Assembly: GCA_000499405.2 (NCBI GenBank)
Contig: HG738138.1
Location: 9,236,888-9,300,887, forward strand
Length of the DNA stretch: 64,000 bases
Source of the DNA: Onchocerca volvulus
Taxonomy: Eukaryota; Nematoda; Chromadorea; Rhabditida; Onchocercidae
Reading direction: 5' to 3'
The position numbers and the translations under genes were made by a program. Each line of letters starts with the position of its first letter. Position 1 is the stretch's first letter. The notes beneath the pieces are model-generated. The model was not told the DNA's origin. It did not search any database and saw only the letters and a list, made by a program, of their open reading frames with translations. Below, piece by piece: positions 49,625 to 62,076 of this stretch.

Positions 49625-51557
49625 ATGTTAAAGTTTTTATATCTGCTGCTCCTGCCAACATTTAGCGAACAAATCAGGACCATTCAGGTATCGCTTTTCA
49701 AGTAAAATTTCCAATCAAAAAGCCAGTTCAAGTTTGTATTTATTAATTAATCGAATATACTTTTGAGAATAATTCTTATAGGAACATATTTGTATTCTGA
49801 ACGAATTTTTTGTAGGAAATAGCTGAACATGAGAAAATACTGCTGAAAAAAATATTCAAAAAGGAAAGCTATGATTATTCGCTACCGTCCGAGTCACCAA
49901 CCATTGTTTTGCCCTTCATGTTTATTGATCACATCGAACAACTTGTTTGTTTCTCTGCTAAGAAATTTTATCTTGTATCATTTTATAATATAGCTTACAA
50001 TTAAAAGTATTTATTGGTTTGCCAAGATATTTGAATAAATGTTTTATCTTCTTCAGGATCAAAAACAACAGTTGATTGATATGCATTGTAGTATGTTATT
50101 TGTAAGTTTGAATTTTTCTTGTTCTTCGCAACTCTTAGCCGGTAAAGTTTCTAGAATTGATGTATTTTGTAGCACTGGACTGACAAAAGAATTGTTTGGG
50201 AACCGCGAGACTATGGTAATGTTGGTAAAATCGTGCGACAAAAGAGTGATTTACCAAGAATGTGGTTTCCTTCAGTTCACTTTACTGAAATTTAAGTATA
50301 CATTTTTTTTGAAATATATTGTAGCAAAATTGTCATAAATTGCTTTCCCGTATCATTTTTATCTGCATTTCATAGTATTCAAACCAACAGTTACTCACCA
50401 AAAATAAAATTTGTTGAATGATATCAACAGTTACGTACCAAAAACAGAATGTACTGAAATGATTTCTTTTTTCTTTTTTACTTTTTTTTTTTTTTTTTTT
50501 GAAATTACGGATATGATAACAATTAAATTGCAGGAAACTGAGGAGCGATCAGGCAATGCAATATTTCAATACCGAAGTAACGTTAATCAGCAATGGAGCC
50601 GTTTATGCACAGGTAAGCAAAGTGGGAATCGATTTCTGGGCATTTGATATTTTTCTCGGAAATGAAATGACGCAGTGTCTCTGCTTAGTTGAAAAATTCA
50701 AGAGCTAAAATTCTATAAAGATTGCTTTTCGAAGTGAAGGAAGAAACTTTTTACATTGTACCAGTGCCTGAACCGAAAATTGTTGTTTTAGGTGATACTA
50801 ACAATTCGTTCAACATGTTCTCTGGATTTCACCGCATATCCAAATGACATTCAAAGTTGTCTGTTAACAATGTTCACACCGTTACCACTGTCTAGGTGCT
50901 GTTTACTTTTACAGTAATCTTGGAGGCTGTGAAACGTAATCATGCAGTACAACTAGCAAAATTGCAATTTCTTTCATTTTCAATACATTTCGTTCAAATT
51001 CATTTGCAGAATAAACGACTAAACAATTTAGAAATGCTTCATTATCCCATTAGTAAGAGCTGAGAAGTCAGTTAGCTAAATAAGGCTTTCAGCAAAATGC
51101 AAGATTGATTCCAACACTATTTGTTCTCTTAGCTGGATTTTGAGTAAAATGAACTGCTATTCCAGCAGTAAATAAAAAGCTTGCAGATTGAAGTTCTCAA
51201 GGTGGACATCACTAACTCAGAAATCGGACATGTTCGGCAGTTTGATGAATGAATTGCGAACCATTCGTTCTGGTGAATTTGAAATTACAAATCTATCCGC
51301 ATCGCTGCTCTTTATCCTTCCTTTCGGCAAAATTACTGCCAACGAAAGCGCGTTAGTTCCACATTTTTTTCTTTAAAAATTCATATTTATATGTTTTTAC
51401 TTTAAACAAGAAAAAATACTTTTTATTAAATCATTTAAGAGATCGACCTGAAATGATGCGTTCAATAATACGTTTTGAAATAAAATTTCGCAGAATCATA
51501 TATTACTATTCGGTGACAGTCGCTTTACCATTATTTTGTTTGGCAACGTTAGTCTTT

Positions 51558-51602
<45 letters not shown>

Positions 51603-52510
51603 GAATTTCTCCTTGTGGAAACAATTCATTAATTTTAGTTTTTTCCGGAATTCAATAAACGTTACTCAATTTCAGAATTTTCTAATGGAATAAAATTAAT
51701 GGGAGTGTGCATATTAATTTTAGTATGCACACTCCCATTAATTTTATTCCATTAGAAAATTCTGAAATTAACGTTTATTGAATTCCGGAAAAAAAGAACG
51801 ATATTACCGCTTTCTCTCGTTCAACCAGGAATCTTTCTTTCCTAAAAAGTAAGGGATTCTTACCGATATCTTTTGTATTATTATTAGAATTCATGATATA
51901 GAGACTTGATGAATTTATTATTCATAATTAAGATGTTCATAATTATATTTGAAGATAACAATGCTTTGAGTTAATGTAATTTATTGTAAATGTCAAGCGT
52001 AGCACTTATTTCTTTTAATTTCAGGATAACATTTATGGTAGGAACGATTGTATCTGCTTCGAATACTATTATATGGCTTTTACTATGTTTTGCGGCGCAG
52101 ATTCTGAATTACACTCAGATGCTAAACAAGTTACCACCCGATCAGCAGAATAACCCCTTCTGTGGTATACTCTTGTATAGTGTCATTTTATTTCAGAAAA
52201 ATTCCTTTAAGACTAGTTTACACTTTTTATAGCAAACATTACAGAAGTACCTTGAGATTTCAATTATAATTTTCTAAATATCACTGTTTCACACTTGGAA
52301 GTCCAAAATGTTGCAGCAAAAATGGCCACAATAATGTTGGCGGAAACGATGGCGCTGATTATTTATCGTGCGGCAATTACTTATAAGTACAGTCATTCTA
52401 TTAATGAGAAAGGAATATTCAGATGTTCTAGGATGCAAAAGATCGAGAAAACACTCCGAATTCTACTTATCCTTCACACCTTTTTAAATGCTGTTTTGTT
52501 ATTTTGTTGA
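49625..52510 (+). CDS. divergent Cys-loop ligand-gated ion channel subunit, possibly disrupted
   Basis: A pentameric receptor subunit of the nicotinic/GluCl superfamily, plasma membrane. Exons: 49625-49687, 49816-49944, 50057-50101, 50173-50295, 50534-50612, 50792-50895, 51187-51355, about 51411-51547, 52025-52164, 52302-52510; about 400 residues. A signal peptide (MLKFLYLLLLPTFS) is followed by an LGIC ligand-binding domain: HWTDKRIVWEPRDYG (the W-x-D-x-R-L block), MWFPS, LISNGAVYAQ, then the Cys-loop TCSLDFTAYPNDIQSC with exactly 13 residues between cysteines. M1 is FRRIIYYYSVTVALPLFCLA; M2 includes IIWLLLCFAAQILNYTQML; M3 MATIMLAETMALIIYRAA; M4 RILLILHTFLNAVLLF, right at the end. The M3-M4 loop is only about 20 residues. 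Oddities: an in-frame TAA (50293-50295) sits exactly before the GTATAC donor; the M1 exon acceptor (AAACAAG) is poor; no vicinal Cys pair and no standard PAR or GEK sequence before M2. So a pseudogene, a sequence error, or a very divergent subunit. Confidence 0.78.
50385..50463. repeat. imperfect 40-bp tandem duplication
   Basis: CCAACAGTTACTCACCAAAA... and ATCAACAGTTACGTACCAAAA... are adjacent copies of about 40 bp, both ending GAATGAT or GAAATGAT, about 80 percent identical. They lie in intron 4 of the channel gene. Confidence 0.65.
51561..51600. repeat. poly-T tract in channel intron
   Basis: An uninterrupted T run of about 40 bases, 40 bp upstream of the long hairpin. Confidence 0.95.
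51640..51790. repeat. long near-perfect inverted repeat (hairpin)
   Basis: Arms of about 70 bp: 51640-51713 and 51724-51790. The left arm (from TTTTCCGGAATTCAATAAAC to GGGAGTGTGCATA) is the exact reverse complement of the right arm except for one CTCA insertion in the left arm; the loop is about 10 nt (TTAATTTTAG). It lies in intron 8 of the channel gene, after a poly-T tract. Such a perfect fold-back is either recent (MITE or template-switch origin) or an assembly/sequencing palindrome. Confidence 0.9.
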
Positions 52511-53366
52511 TATGGCTTGAAAAATATAAGATGCCGAGCTGCTATGCGTGGAGTGGGATGTCTATTAGCATAGTTTGTAATTTGGCATTGTTGGATTCGA
52601 ATTTGATTACGTTCAAATTGGTATTGTTATACTTCTCTTATAAATCTTTTATCCTGATTAATGTGTGGACTAGTTGCTTACTTTCAATTCCATAAGTTAA
52701 CTTCCGAACTTTCAAAAGAATTGGATAGTCTTAAATTTGACTACAATGGTTATCATGGATGGCGATGGCTTCAATGAAAATCGGTCCGATCAATTGTATC
52801 ATGTCGATATAATTCATTAAATGCTACCAGGATTTGAATGATAACTTCAAACATCTTTAGACACACCAGCAAAAAAATAAAATTCCACCACACTATATTT
52901 TGAACTTAACTGAATTCTCTTAAATGTGGGAAATTGAGAGTTATAAGAGATTACGAAACTAATTATGCTTGCAGTCTTGACACTGTCATAATATATGGGA
53001 TGGACTCAAAAAATTATCCAGATAATGAAAATATTATTCATCTATCTCTTTCTCTCTTAATGACATCGGCAAATTTGTTAATTAATATAATTCTATGATA
53101 AAGAATTAAAATCGCCATCAGGAGCACAAGTTTTTTTCCGAAAACACACAAATTATAATCAGAATATATGTCATTGTTATATTAAAGATTTTTGAATCTA
53201 CAAATAATTAAATATTTTCATTAATTTCATGGATAAGAGCAAAAAGTATTAAAACTGATAGAAGTGAAAGTAGTAGTTCCGAGGAGGCAATAAATGTTTG
53301 CACAATATAATGTCGCAGAAGCATTAAAAAAATTTTATACCACTATAGTAATTTTCATGGAATTTT
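52511..53366. other. intergenic between convergent genes
   Basis: About 0.86 kb between the stop codons of the channel (plus) and the transporter (minus). I see no exon; both 3' UTRs should end here. Confidence 0.6.
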
Positions 53367-56300
53367 TCAAAATCGCTCTGTTACAGATTGAAGTTCCGAT
53401 TGTCTGTTATTTTTCGGCGATCTTAGATTCGGTATTTGGGACTTGATTTTTCGAAGTGGCATGCAAAGCACTCCGCTCATTGTTAGCAGTACACCCATCA
53501 CATAAAATGACAGATCAAAACTTCCACTCAGATCTTTAAGCAGCGCTGCAATAAATTTAAATGTGTACCAATTCATTTCTCCAAAAAATACGTCTAAAAT
53601 ATTCTAAAATGTCTACCTCCATTCTTTTGTTTATCTTACGGAATGGATACCATCAAATTTCTTCCAATTTATCCGTAATTTTTTAGTCTTATTTCTATTT
53701 CACCGAAACTTCCTTAAACTTAATATTTACCAGCAAGTGTCGGACCAATTAAAGCAGCAACGCCCATACAGAGCATCATCATTCCAAAAGCATTAGAAAG
53801 TTTCTCCAGACCGAGTAATTCAATACAAATAATAGCACGAAGTGATGAGAAACACGCTGCAAGTTTATTCTGATTCATTCGAATGCATTTTGTATTATGA
53901 CAAAAAAAGAATTAACCTATTAAAACTTTTCATTTTTACACCCAAATTCTTAGGCCAAAAATCTGAAGATTAAGAATGAATTCATACCAACACTCCATGC
54001 AAACGGTACTGTATAAACTATATACATCCAATACTGTGTTAATAACGGCACGGTGCACGTTGCCATACCACCAATGATTACGCCCAGATTATGAACGACT
54101 AATGGATCTACTCCTGGTAGATCCGATATCAGCCTACGGTAAATGAACATTTACCAGGTAAATAAGCAAACAAAAGAATTAAATAAATGAACGAAGAATG
54201 AACGAATGAACAATTTCAGCAGAAATGAAAGAAATGAATGAACGAACCCACACAATATTCGTCCAAAGATATTCACAAGCCCTATAACCAATAATAAATA
54301 TGACTGTTGGTTTGGGGTCGCACCTACCGTAATTGCCTGGAAAATGAGAAAAATGCCTGCTTGTATTACATATTGTTAAATTCTTCGGAAAAAAATAAAA
54401 AAATGATATGATGAGAAATGCAGTACGCATCATGTACAATCATTTTCAATATAAAATTTTCTTAACAAAAGATGATTAACCTGTTTGCCAAGGAAAATGA
54501 ACGGGACAAAGAGACAACAGAGTGTCATAAAAGCAGTAATTGCAATCAGTATAAAACTCGGATCTGAGAGCAAGCTTTTATCAACCATTGAACGCAGAAT
54601 CTATGAATTCATTTAATTTATCATGACCATTATCAAAAATAGAAGAAAAAAAGCATATGGATGATAAAGATGATCTTACCACAGCATTAAAATACTGCAT
54701 GTAAGAGTGTGATTGCAAGGTAATCCAAGCAGTTATTATACTATGACGCTAATAATTTCAGTCACAAATGAATGAAATTCACTTTTACGCATAATTTTCT
54801 GCTGTGTTTGTTATTGTGCATGATTTGATTGGAACTCACGGCATGCAAAGAAAATTGCTTTCTAGCTTTTTGTGGTATTACTTGTATCGTCGTTATTGGG
54901 GTCATCGCTAAATTACCCTTCATTTCTTCCATTTCTTGTTCTATAAGTTTCCAAAAATAAGCGCAAAATATGGATTTAAAGCACATTTAATCAAGTAAAC
55001 CTTTTCAGATTGGACGGCAGAAAAATAGTACAGTTCTGCATAAGAAAAATGGTTACAATAATACTTCTATCCGAAACTTCATTATCCGAAACTTAATAGA
55101 GATTCAGAATTTAATCGTTATCTCATAATCAATCATGGTGTTTAAAAATATTGCAGGATGGTTCTGCAAAATTTTTGTGATAATTTCCATCCCTCCAATT
55201 GTAGAATATGTAAGAGGATTTCACATTGTTATTTGTCAAATTTTCAATAAATTAATGGAAATTTCGCAGTTGTCAAAATACGAAGACGTTACACGCATCA
55301 AGATTAACGTTCTCCATAAATTCCAATTTCAATATTACACTTTCAAGTCAATGAGTTTTCTGTTTATAATTGTACAAAAAATACTAACGAGATATTTTTG
55401 CTTTTGGATTGTTGTTCATTGATATTGAATAGTTGATGGCGATTTGAGAAGACAAGCTGTCATATCTATCATTTCCTTCATGGGATAAATCAAAATTAGG
55501 TTTCACTGGTTTGCCCTTTAATGGAAAAAAAAAATAATTCAACGACACACCATATCAAAATTTAAAGAATTTCAATGAATATGTCAAAAACACATCACAT
55601 ACAATGCGCAAAAGAATGCATATAAGCTTTAAATTTTCATAAATAATTTTTTACTTTTTATGGAAATAAAACTTGTAATTAATTTGAGCTATCGTTTCTG
55701 CATGAGCAGTCTAATTGTTCAAGTGCAGAAATTCATAATAAGACAGTTATTCATTAATATAGTTTAATGGCTTCTGTTTCAGTTTATGATGCAAGAATTA
55801 TAATATAATTCGTCCAGGATGTTAACAGATTTTCTTCCAGTACTTGCTGTAACACGCCGTGTGAAATTACTACGGCTTGCAGTGTTAATATATTGATTAG
55901 ACTAAAGGATATTTGGCTTAATTAGATTACGACTTACTTGAATTAGTACTAAATCCCATCTTTACATGAAATCGTTCGGTGTTTTATGCGACGAGGACTT
56001 TAGGGAAATATGAAGCTATACTAAACTTGTAATTTAAGACTTATTTTTGATAAGTATTTGAACTACATGACAAATCGTAGCCTGCAGCATTTCAACTATA
56101 TTTCACTTCTTTATATTTAAATTAGAAAAATTCTCTAACCAGACAAGACCCCCTTAAAATTCGATTTGAAATACTGGCTTAGTAGAAGAAGAAAATTAAA
56201 ACAAAATTTCTAGTTTTCGTTCCTTATTTACTGTTCATTTGCCTTTGATATCCAAAACTCAGTGAGACTAGATTTCATGCAAATTCAAAGGTTAATTGTT

Positions 56301-58453
56301 CAAAACTTTCACTGTATCAGCAATTACAAGGTTCCAAAAAAAAAAAAAAAAAACTCAATTTTCACAACAGCAGAACATATTCAATGTTGAATTCAGACAT
56401 CTGATTCAGATTTACCTTTTGCAAACAACTTGGAGCTATCGTGTATTGGCAAGTTATTACTAACAATTATTACTGGCTTTCTTACATGGTTACATGTCCA
56501 AATTATTAAATTAAATTTCGCTGGATAATTAATTTCCAGAAAATTTTTAGCCTCTAAATGGTGCTCTATAAATTTTTTTGTAGCTAGAATCTCGATAGGA
56601 TTTTTAACTATATTGATCAACATCGCTAGATTTGCTGTGAACCAAAAATAAGACGAAAATTTCGATAAAATTAGTCGGACGACTCTCAAATCCTAGTTTC
56701 GAGACTGCAAAGAAAGATCCAACCGCTGTTAGTTGATTTTTGCATGGAGTGACGTCCAAATAATGTCTAATTAAGATTTTGACTTGATTCAGTTTCCATT
56801 CTAAAATTGAAAAGAAAATCCAAGAAATTAGTTTTATATACTACTAATCAGCAAATGCAAAGTACACAAACCTCATTATTTTCCGACGTTACTAATGGTA
56901 TTTTTCGATAGCATAAACCACATAAGATAGAAAAAAGTGTGATAAACGCTGTATAAACAAGGAAACGCCTCCAACTGTTTTCGCAAACTTCTAGCAGAAA
57001 TGGAAATAACTGAAATGTAAATGAAATGTATAGAAGAACAATCTAAAGTTCAGAAGATTTTAAACTTTAAACGGTCTAAAGGAAGCCATAAATTTCAACA
57101 AAATCAACGAAAACTCAGTTAAATAATATTACATTTTCTCATCAAATTGACAAACCTGTGAAAATACAGTGGTGCCAATGCCTGAACCACATACAGCTAT
57201 TCCCATAGCAAGAGCTCTTCGTTTTTCAAAATACTGATTCACAATCAATATTGACGGTAAATAAACAAGTCCAAAGCCAATTCCTGAATTCATTGATTGT
57301 AAAAACTTGACCACAACTAAGTTATTTGATTGCTGTAGAAGAAACTGAATACGGAAAGCAATCAAACACTATCAAGTTTTCAGAAAATGTGTGCTAAGGC
57401 TGTCATAACATTTGTATTAATATCATGTAAATTTCTTTGTCATAAATTCGAAACAGGAAAAATTAAAGAATCACTTATACGGAGAATTTAAGACCATCTT
57501 CATAATAAAAATTTCAGTTGCTTCATTTCTAGAATATTTGTTTCTATGAAAACAATTTGAAATCCGTAACACATGCACTTACCTCCAATAATACCGAATG
57601 TGATGTAAAGTACTGGAAGTGATGGTACGAAGGAAGATAAAATGAAACCGACAAATGTGATTATAGAACCAGCGATGACCACTAAACGACATCCAAATGA
57701 ATTTGCAAGTCCACTTGCCAAAGGGCCTTAAAAATCATTAGAATGATTATGAATATCAGCAAAAATGTTAAAATCAGAATTCCTGGAAACCTTTATTGCA
57801 TTCGCAACAAAAAAAAATTTTATCGAAAAGCTTCTTAAATCACCATCTTAATACCAAGTCGCTAAGAACACTAGCTATACCAATGGTCAATTTCTATCGA
57901 ATATTTTTTTTAATCAATTTCTATCGAATATTCATTGACGTCGATGAAAAAAAGGGCTGCAAAAAAGTAAGACACCTGCAAGAAAGTAAAATCCAGCAAG
58001 TAACGATTGCGCAATAGAAGCTTGCATAGTTGTCGTTCTGAAATCTCGCTCCCAAATTCCAACGAGTGTTTCACCAATCGAATATATAATCCCGTCTACG
58101 ACAACATTGGCAAAAAATGAGGCAATCACAATGATCCATCCATATCCGCCTGCAGTTCTGATATCTAATTTAGTCTCTTCGGAAGTTAGTAAATATCGAA
58201 ATAAATAGCACCCCGACATTGTGGCACAATAATACCTTATCAGCTGGCAAGCTTCAAGCATGGAAAATCAATTATGAAAATAAATTCATGAAATAAGATT
58301 TACTTATGAAAAAGTAACAAATTAGCAAATCTTCATAGAAAGCGAACCGTCTGGTGGGGCAGTCGGTAAACTGCTGTTCACAGAGCGCTTGCACTTGTCA
58401 TTTCTAATTAAAACTTCATCAACCACCGAACATTTCTTTCCACTATCCTCCAT
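53367..58453 (-). CDS. monocarboxylate-transporter-like MFS protein (SLC16 family), complete
   Basis: A 12-TM major facilitator of the SLC16 family, likely plasma-membrane transport of monocarboxylates or related small acids; the exact substrate cannot be read from sequence. Exons from 5' (minus): 58453-58348, 58149-57976, 57726-57583, 57283-57156, 57009-56872, 55515-55389, 54940-54840, 54748-54680, 54600-54481, 54336-54248, 54133-53988, 53856-53731, 53545-53367; all phases agree, about 548 residues. The family signature before TM1 is split across exons 1 and 2: APPDGGYGWIIVIASFF. The second signature region is present (LVYLPSILIVNQYFEKRRAL, then AMGIAVCGSGIG), as are GFCR-type GCRLVVIAGSI in TM3 and SFGRILCG-like IFGRILCGLISDLPGVD in TM8-9. 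The TM6-TM7 cytoplasmic loop (exons 6-7, about residues 231-306) is hydrophilic and family-specific in length. The C-terminus is basic and Ser-rich. Intron 5 is the longest (1.36 kb). Confidence 0.94.
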
Positions 58454-59513
58454 TGCATAACAAGCTAAATTCTGATTATTTGATGATGCATACACTGTAT
58501 GTACACCAGACTGCAGGTTTCAGAATCATGTAAAAGTAGCTTTGTCGCATATACAAAAATAATCATCAAAACACACAGTTACCAATTATAAAGAAAGAAC
58601 AAAAGCTATTCTCGTGAAAACTAGAAAGCTTCTGTTGTCCCTATGCAAATGATCTTTTTTTTGTGAATCATATGTCCTAGAATCCTATAGTAGCTTAGTA
58701 TTAGTTTAGACTTGAAAATTGTATTTTTATCATACCAAACTAAGCACAGTTTTGGCATCCAAACTTTTGCGTCACAATTTTGCGTTTTACCCCTTAATGA
58801 TTGAAATGCCCTGATCAAAACTGATCTTAAGTGCCATCCTCGATCTTAACATTAGCTATTTTTGCACAAAATGAAGGATGCATGAAATGTTTTCTTACAT
58901 GAAAATATTTTTTGATTCTCTACATTATTGTATAACCAATTTATTTTGCTTATTTTGAAATATTTGATATATAACTTCCGATATTGTGAATGTCTGGGAG
59001 TGTGTCTGATGTACATTCAACCGAACTCTTACCAAATCTTGCCACTCATAATTATTTGACAAATTTCCATTATAATTGGTTGAATAATCACACATCGAGA
59101 AGATAAAAATGAAAACATAATTCCACAAAAAAAGTATGGAACAGAGATTATTTAGAGTATAATGTGTTGAAATTCTTCCATAAAAAAGAAAACTGTGGTT
59201 TACAGTAATGTTCACTTTCAAAAATCAAAGTCCAATAATAAACTGTGTAATTAAGACTGCTCTTAAGCAAATAGATCAAGAATATAAATTAATACCTTGG
59301 GTGTGTTATCTTTTTTTTTTTTTTTGACTTTAGAAATGGCTTATCACCAAATACTGTAATTTTTGAAAAATTCCAAATCTTGCAAAGAAATGCAAAAATT
59401 TTAAATAGTTTTTCATATCGTAAGTATTATAAAATGTTTTTCCATCAGTCTTTCCTATACCTTTTGCTTTGATAATCGCTGAAAGAATTTTCTTTAGATT
59501 CTACATACTAAAA
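58454..59513. other. upstream region of the transporter gene
   Basis: No exon supported; presumably promoter and 5' UTR of the SLC16-like gene on the minus strand. A few unrecognised short frames only. Confidence 0.45.
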
Positions 59514-59771
59514 TTAGCCATCCAGAAAAATAATCAGAAAGGTGTCAGATTCATAATATAAGCCATCAGCGATAGCACAGTATTCTTTATTTGTTTGCCA
59601 GTTGGATAAACAAATAAATGAAGAGAAACCAATTGCACATAAAACAATAATCCAACCTATAAAGAATAACAAATAGCAGTAACTCCGAGGGAACAAATAC
59701 TTTATTATTTCAGATATTTCGATTTGGCCACGGTTAACTATGGACATGCCATGTCCTTGGCTTAGAAACAT
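59514..59771 (-). CDS. hypothetical 85-residue ORF with one membrane segment
   Basis: Starts MFLSQGHGMSIVNRG and contains a strong hydrophobic stretch (YCYLLFFIGWIIVLCAIGFS). A fair acceptor (CTTTATAG, minus, before 59655) precedes GWIIVLCAIGFSSF, so this may instead be an exon. Parts faintly resemble exon 2 of the neighbouring transporter: GWIIVLCAIG with GWIIVIASFF, and ADGLYYESDTFLIIF with VDGIIYSIGETLVGI, separated by an extra segment of about 14 residues and ended by a stop. It could be a decayed paralogous exon, an unrelated small membrane protein, or chance. Confidence 0.3.
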   Translation of the reverse strand: MFLSQGHGMSIVNRGQIEISEIIKYLFPRSYCYLLFFIGWIIVLCAIGFSSFICLSNWQTNKEYCAIADGLYYESDTFLIIFLDG

Positions 59772-62076
59772 TTCACCTTCATTCTTTTTTCAACAAAATT
59801 CGAAGTACTGCTTTTAACTATGGCATCCGAAGCAGCAATAAAATGAAAAATAAACTGAGGTTAGAAGAATTCTGTTCAAACGCATATGAGAATGAAATGT
59901 GGTATTACACAATGAATTTCTGATAGAGAAGTAAAAGTCATAGAAACATATTGAAGCGTGCCTAAAATAACTGACTCACTTGTTGTCAAAACACGCTCTG
60001 AGCTTTATGTTAGCAACTCAGAGTGTCCAAGTCTCAACTTATTTTCATTTCATTTCTGAATTTTCTGAATTAGATTGAGGGAATTTCGAAAAAAAATTGA
60101 ATAATGAGCGAATTGCTTTACAATATCCACTTGAGTTCATTATTTCCATAAGCTAAATTTCTGATTCCTTTTCAGTAAAAAGGTTATCAAACTTATAAAC
60201 GAAATACTAGCCGAAGTTAATTAACCTTTGTCCAAAATGAAATAAATATTTGGATGGAAAAGTGATGAGAGAACGATGTATAAACGGCCAACTTTTTTAT
60301 TCAAATATTTGTGGCCATGTTTAGGTGTACCTATTGCCTGTTTCACATCATCCATTACACCACGGCAGAAAATGTAAGTTATTGTGGATGTTATGGATGA
60401 TGATAATTAAATAAAAATTGCATTTCTTTAAAGCTGGAATTTGACTTGGATTGACCTACTCTATTCTTTGTAGTTGTTAATATGGTAATGATTCACACAA
60501 AAGGCCATCTAGTCTAATCCAAAAGAGGAATATCCAAAATTGAATGAAATGGAACTTATGAAATTCTTTCAATAAAATTCAATCAGTTCAAGCGGAAAAC
60601 GCACCAACACCTCAGCAACAAAATTAGGCAACCAACAAGCTTTCATATCTATTGTTGCTTCCTTTTTTTTTTCCACACCTATTGTTCGCAAAAGAAACTG
60701 GCAGACAAAAACACTACGATACACCAGAAAACAGAATATACCCAAATAACCTTCTGAGGCCTTCCTTGATTTTCACTTTCTCTTTGCACATCTTATCTGC
60801 TTGCTTTGTTCTGATGAAAATGTTTAAGTTTTACTACAAAATAATTCTGTTTACTTTTTAATTATCATATAATATTTCCACGATTTAAAAGGAGGAGACC
60901 AATAAACAGCAAAATTAAGAAGGATAATATGAATACTGTTTTTTAATCCAAGATACAAAATCAAAGCATCAAACTGTACTATTAATGATGAGCAAGTTGA
61001 TGAAAAAAAGCCTTGACAATTATAACTACTACCATGACTACATATTAATATTTAACCTTACACCTCATAGCTATGTTTAACTCACATGCATACTCTTCAC
61101 CATAGATTTAACGAAGACGACCCTGCCGGAACATCTTGACTTTTTAAAATTATGGTAAACTATGGTAAAACAACTCTCTCTCTCTCTCTCTGCTCTATCT
61201 TGAGTTTTTTGTTCGAGAACTTACATCGCAAACTACAAATAGGAAATTATCTTCCAAGCAATAAAACTTCACCGTGCATAACTAATATTAGTCAAGAAAA
61301 GTCAAAAATAATGTTAGTCCAGGCTAAGAAAAACAGAAACTTAATCGTTTTCTTGATGATAAATCCATTAAGCTTATTGTTAAAAAAATACTATGTAAAC
61401 CACATAAAAATAATGCTCAGCTAATATGTCTGGAAAACATAAGACAGTAAGTTAGCTTTCTCATGGTCTTTCTTATTTGGCTCTTGTCCTAATTAGCCCT
61501 GGGAGTTTTCTGTTCTTTTCTATCCTTACATTAGGCTCAGCAAAATAAAATGTTATAATGAAACAATTCTCGAGCAGAAAAAAACAAGTGAAAATCATCA
61601 TACACAAAAAGAAAAAAAATCTCACAGCCATGAAATGATACATATTACATAATGAACATAATTTTCAAACATTCCAGATGACTTATGATCCTTCGACATT
61701 TCTCCCATCCAAAACATCATTTTTTGTTGCCTTTGCACCGTATTCTATTCGCACCGAGCAATCATCTAATCTTTAAATTTTTCGGAATTTCACGAATCAA
61801 ATTAGTTGTGGAGGCTTTCAAATAGAAAGAAGAGATGATGAATATGAAGACTATATAGACTATAAGGCCATCAATATGAATGAAAACTAGTCATCAACAT
61901 AAAACTATAACAGCAACTTAATATTAAAAAGTAATCAGTAAGCAAGAAATCAAATTACGGAATGTTTCGTACATTCCGGAAATATTCATACGATACAATC
62001 GCAATATTATTAAACATTCACTCCACAGTGTGTATGCTAATGAGTGACGAAAAATAAGCATTGTTTTCTCATATTC
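59772..62076. other. intergenic, no gene seen
   Basis: No supported exon. A (CT)n stretch at about 61173-61191 and a short palindrome near 61958-61982 (GGAATGTTTCGTACATTCC) are the only features noticed. Confidence 0.5.
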
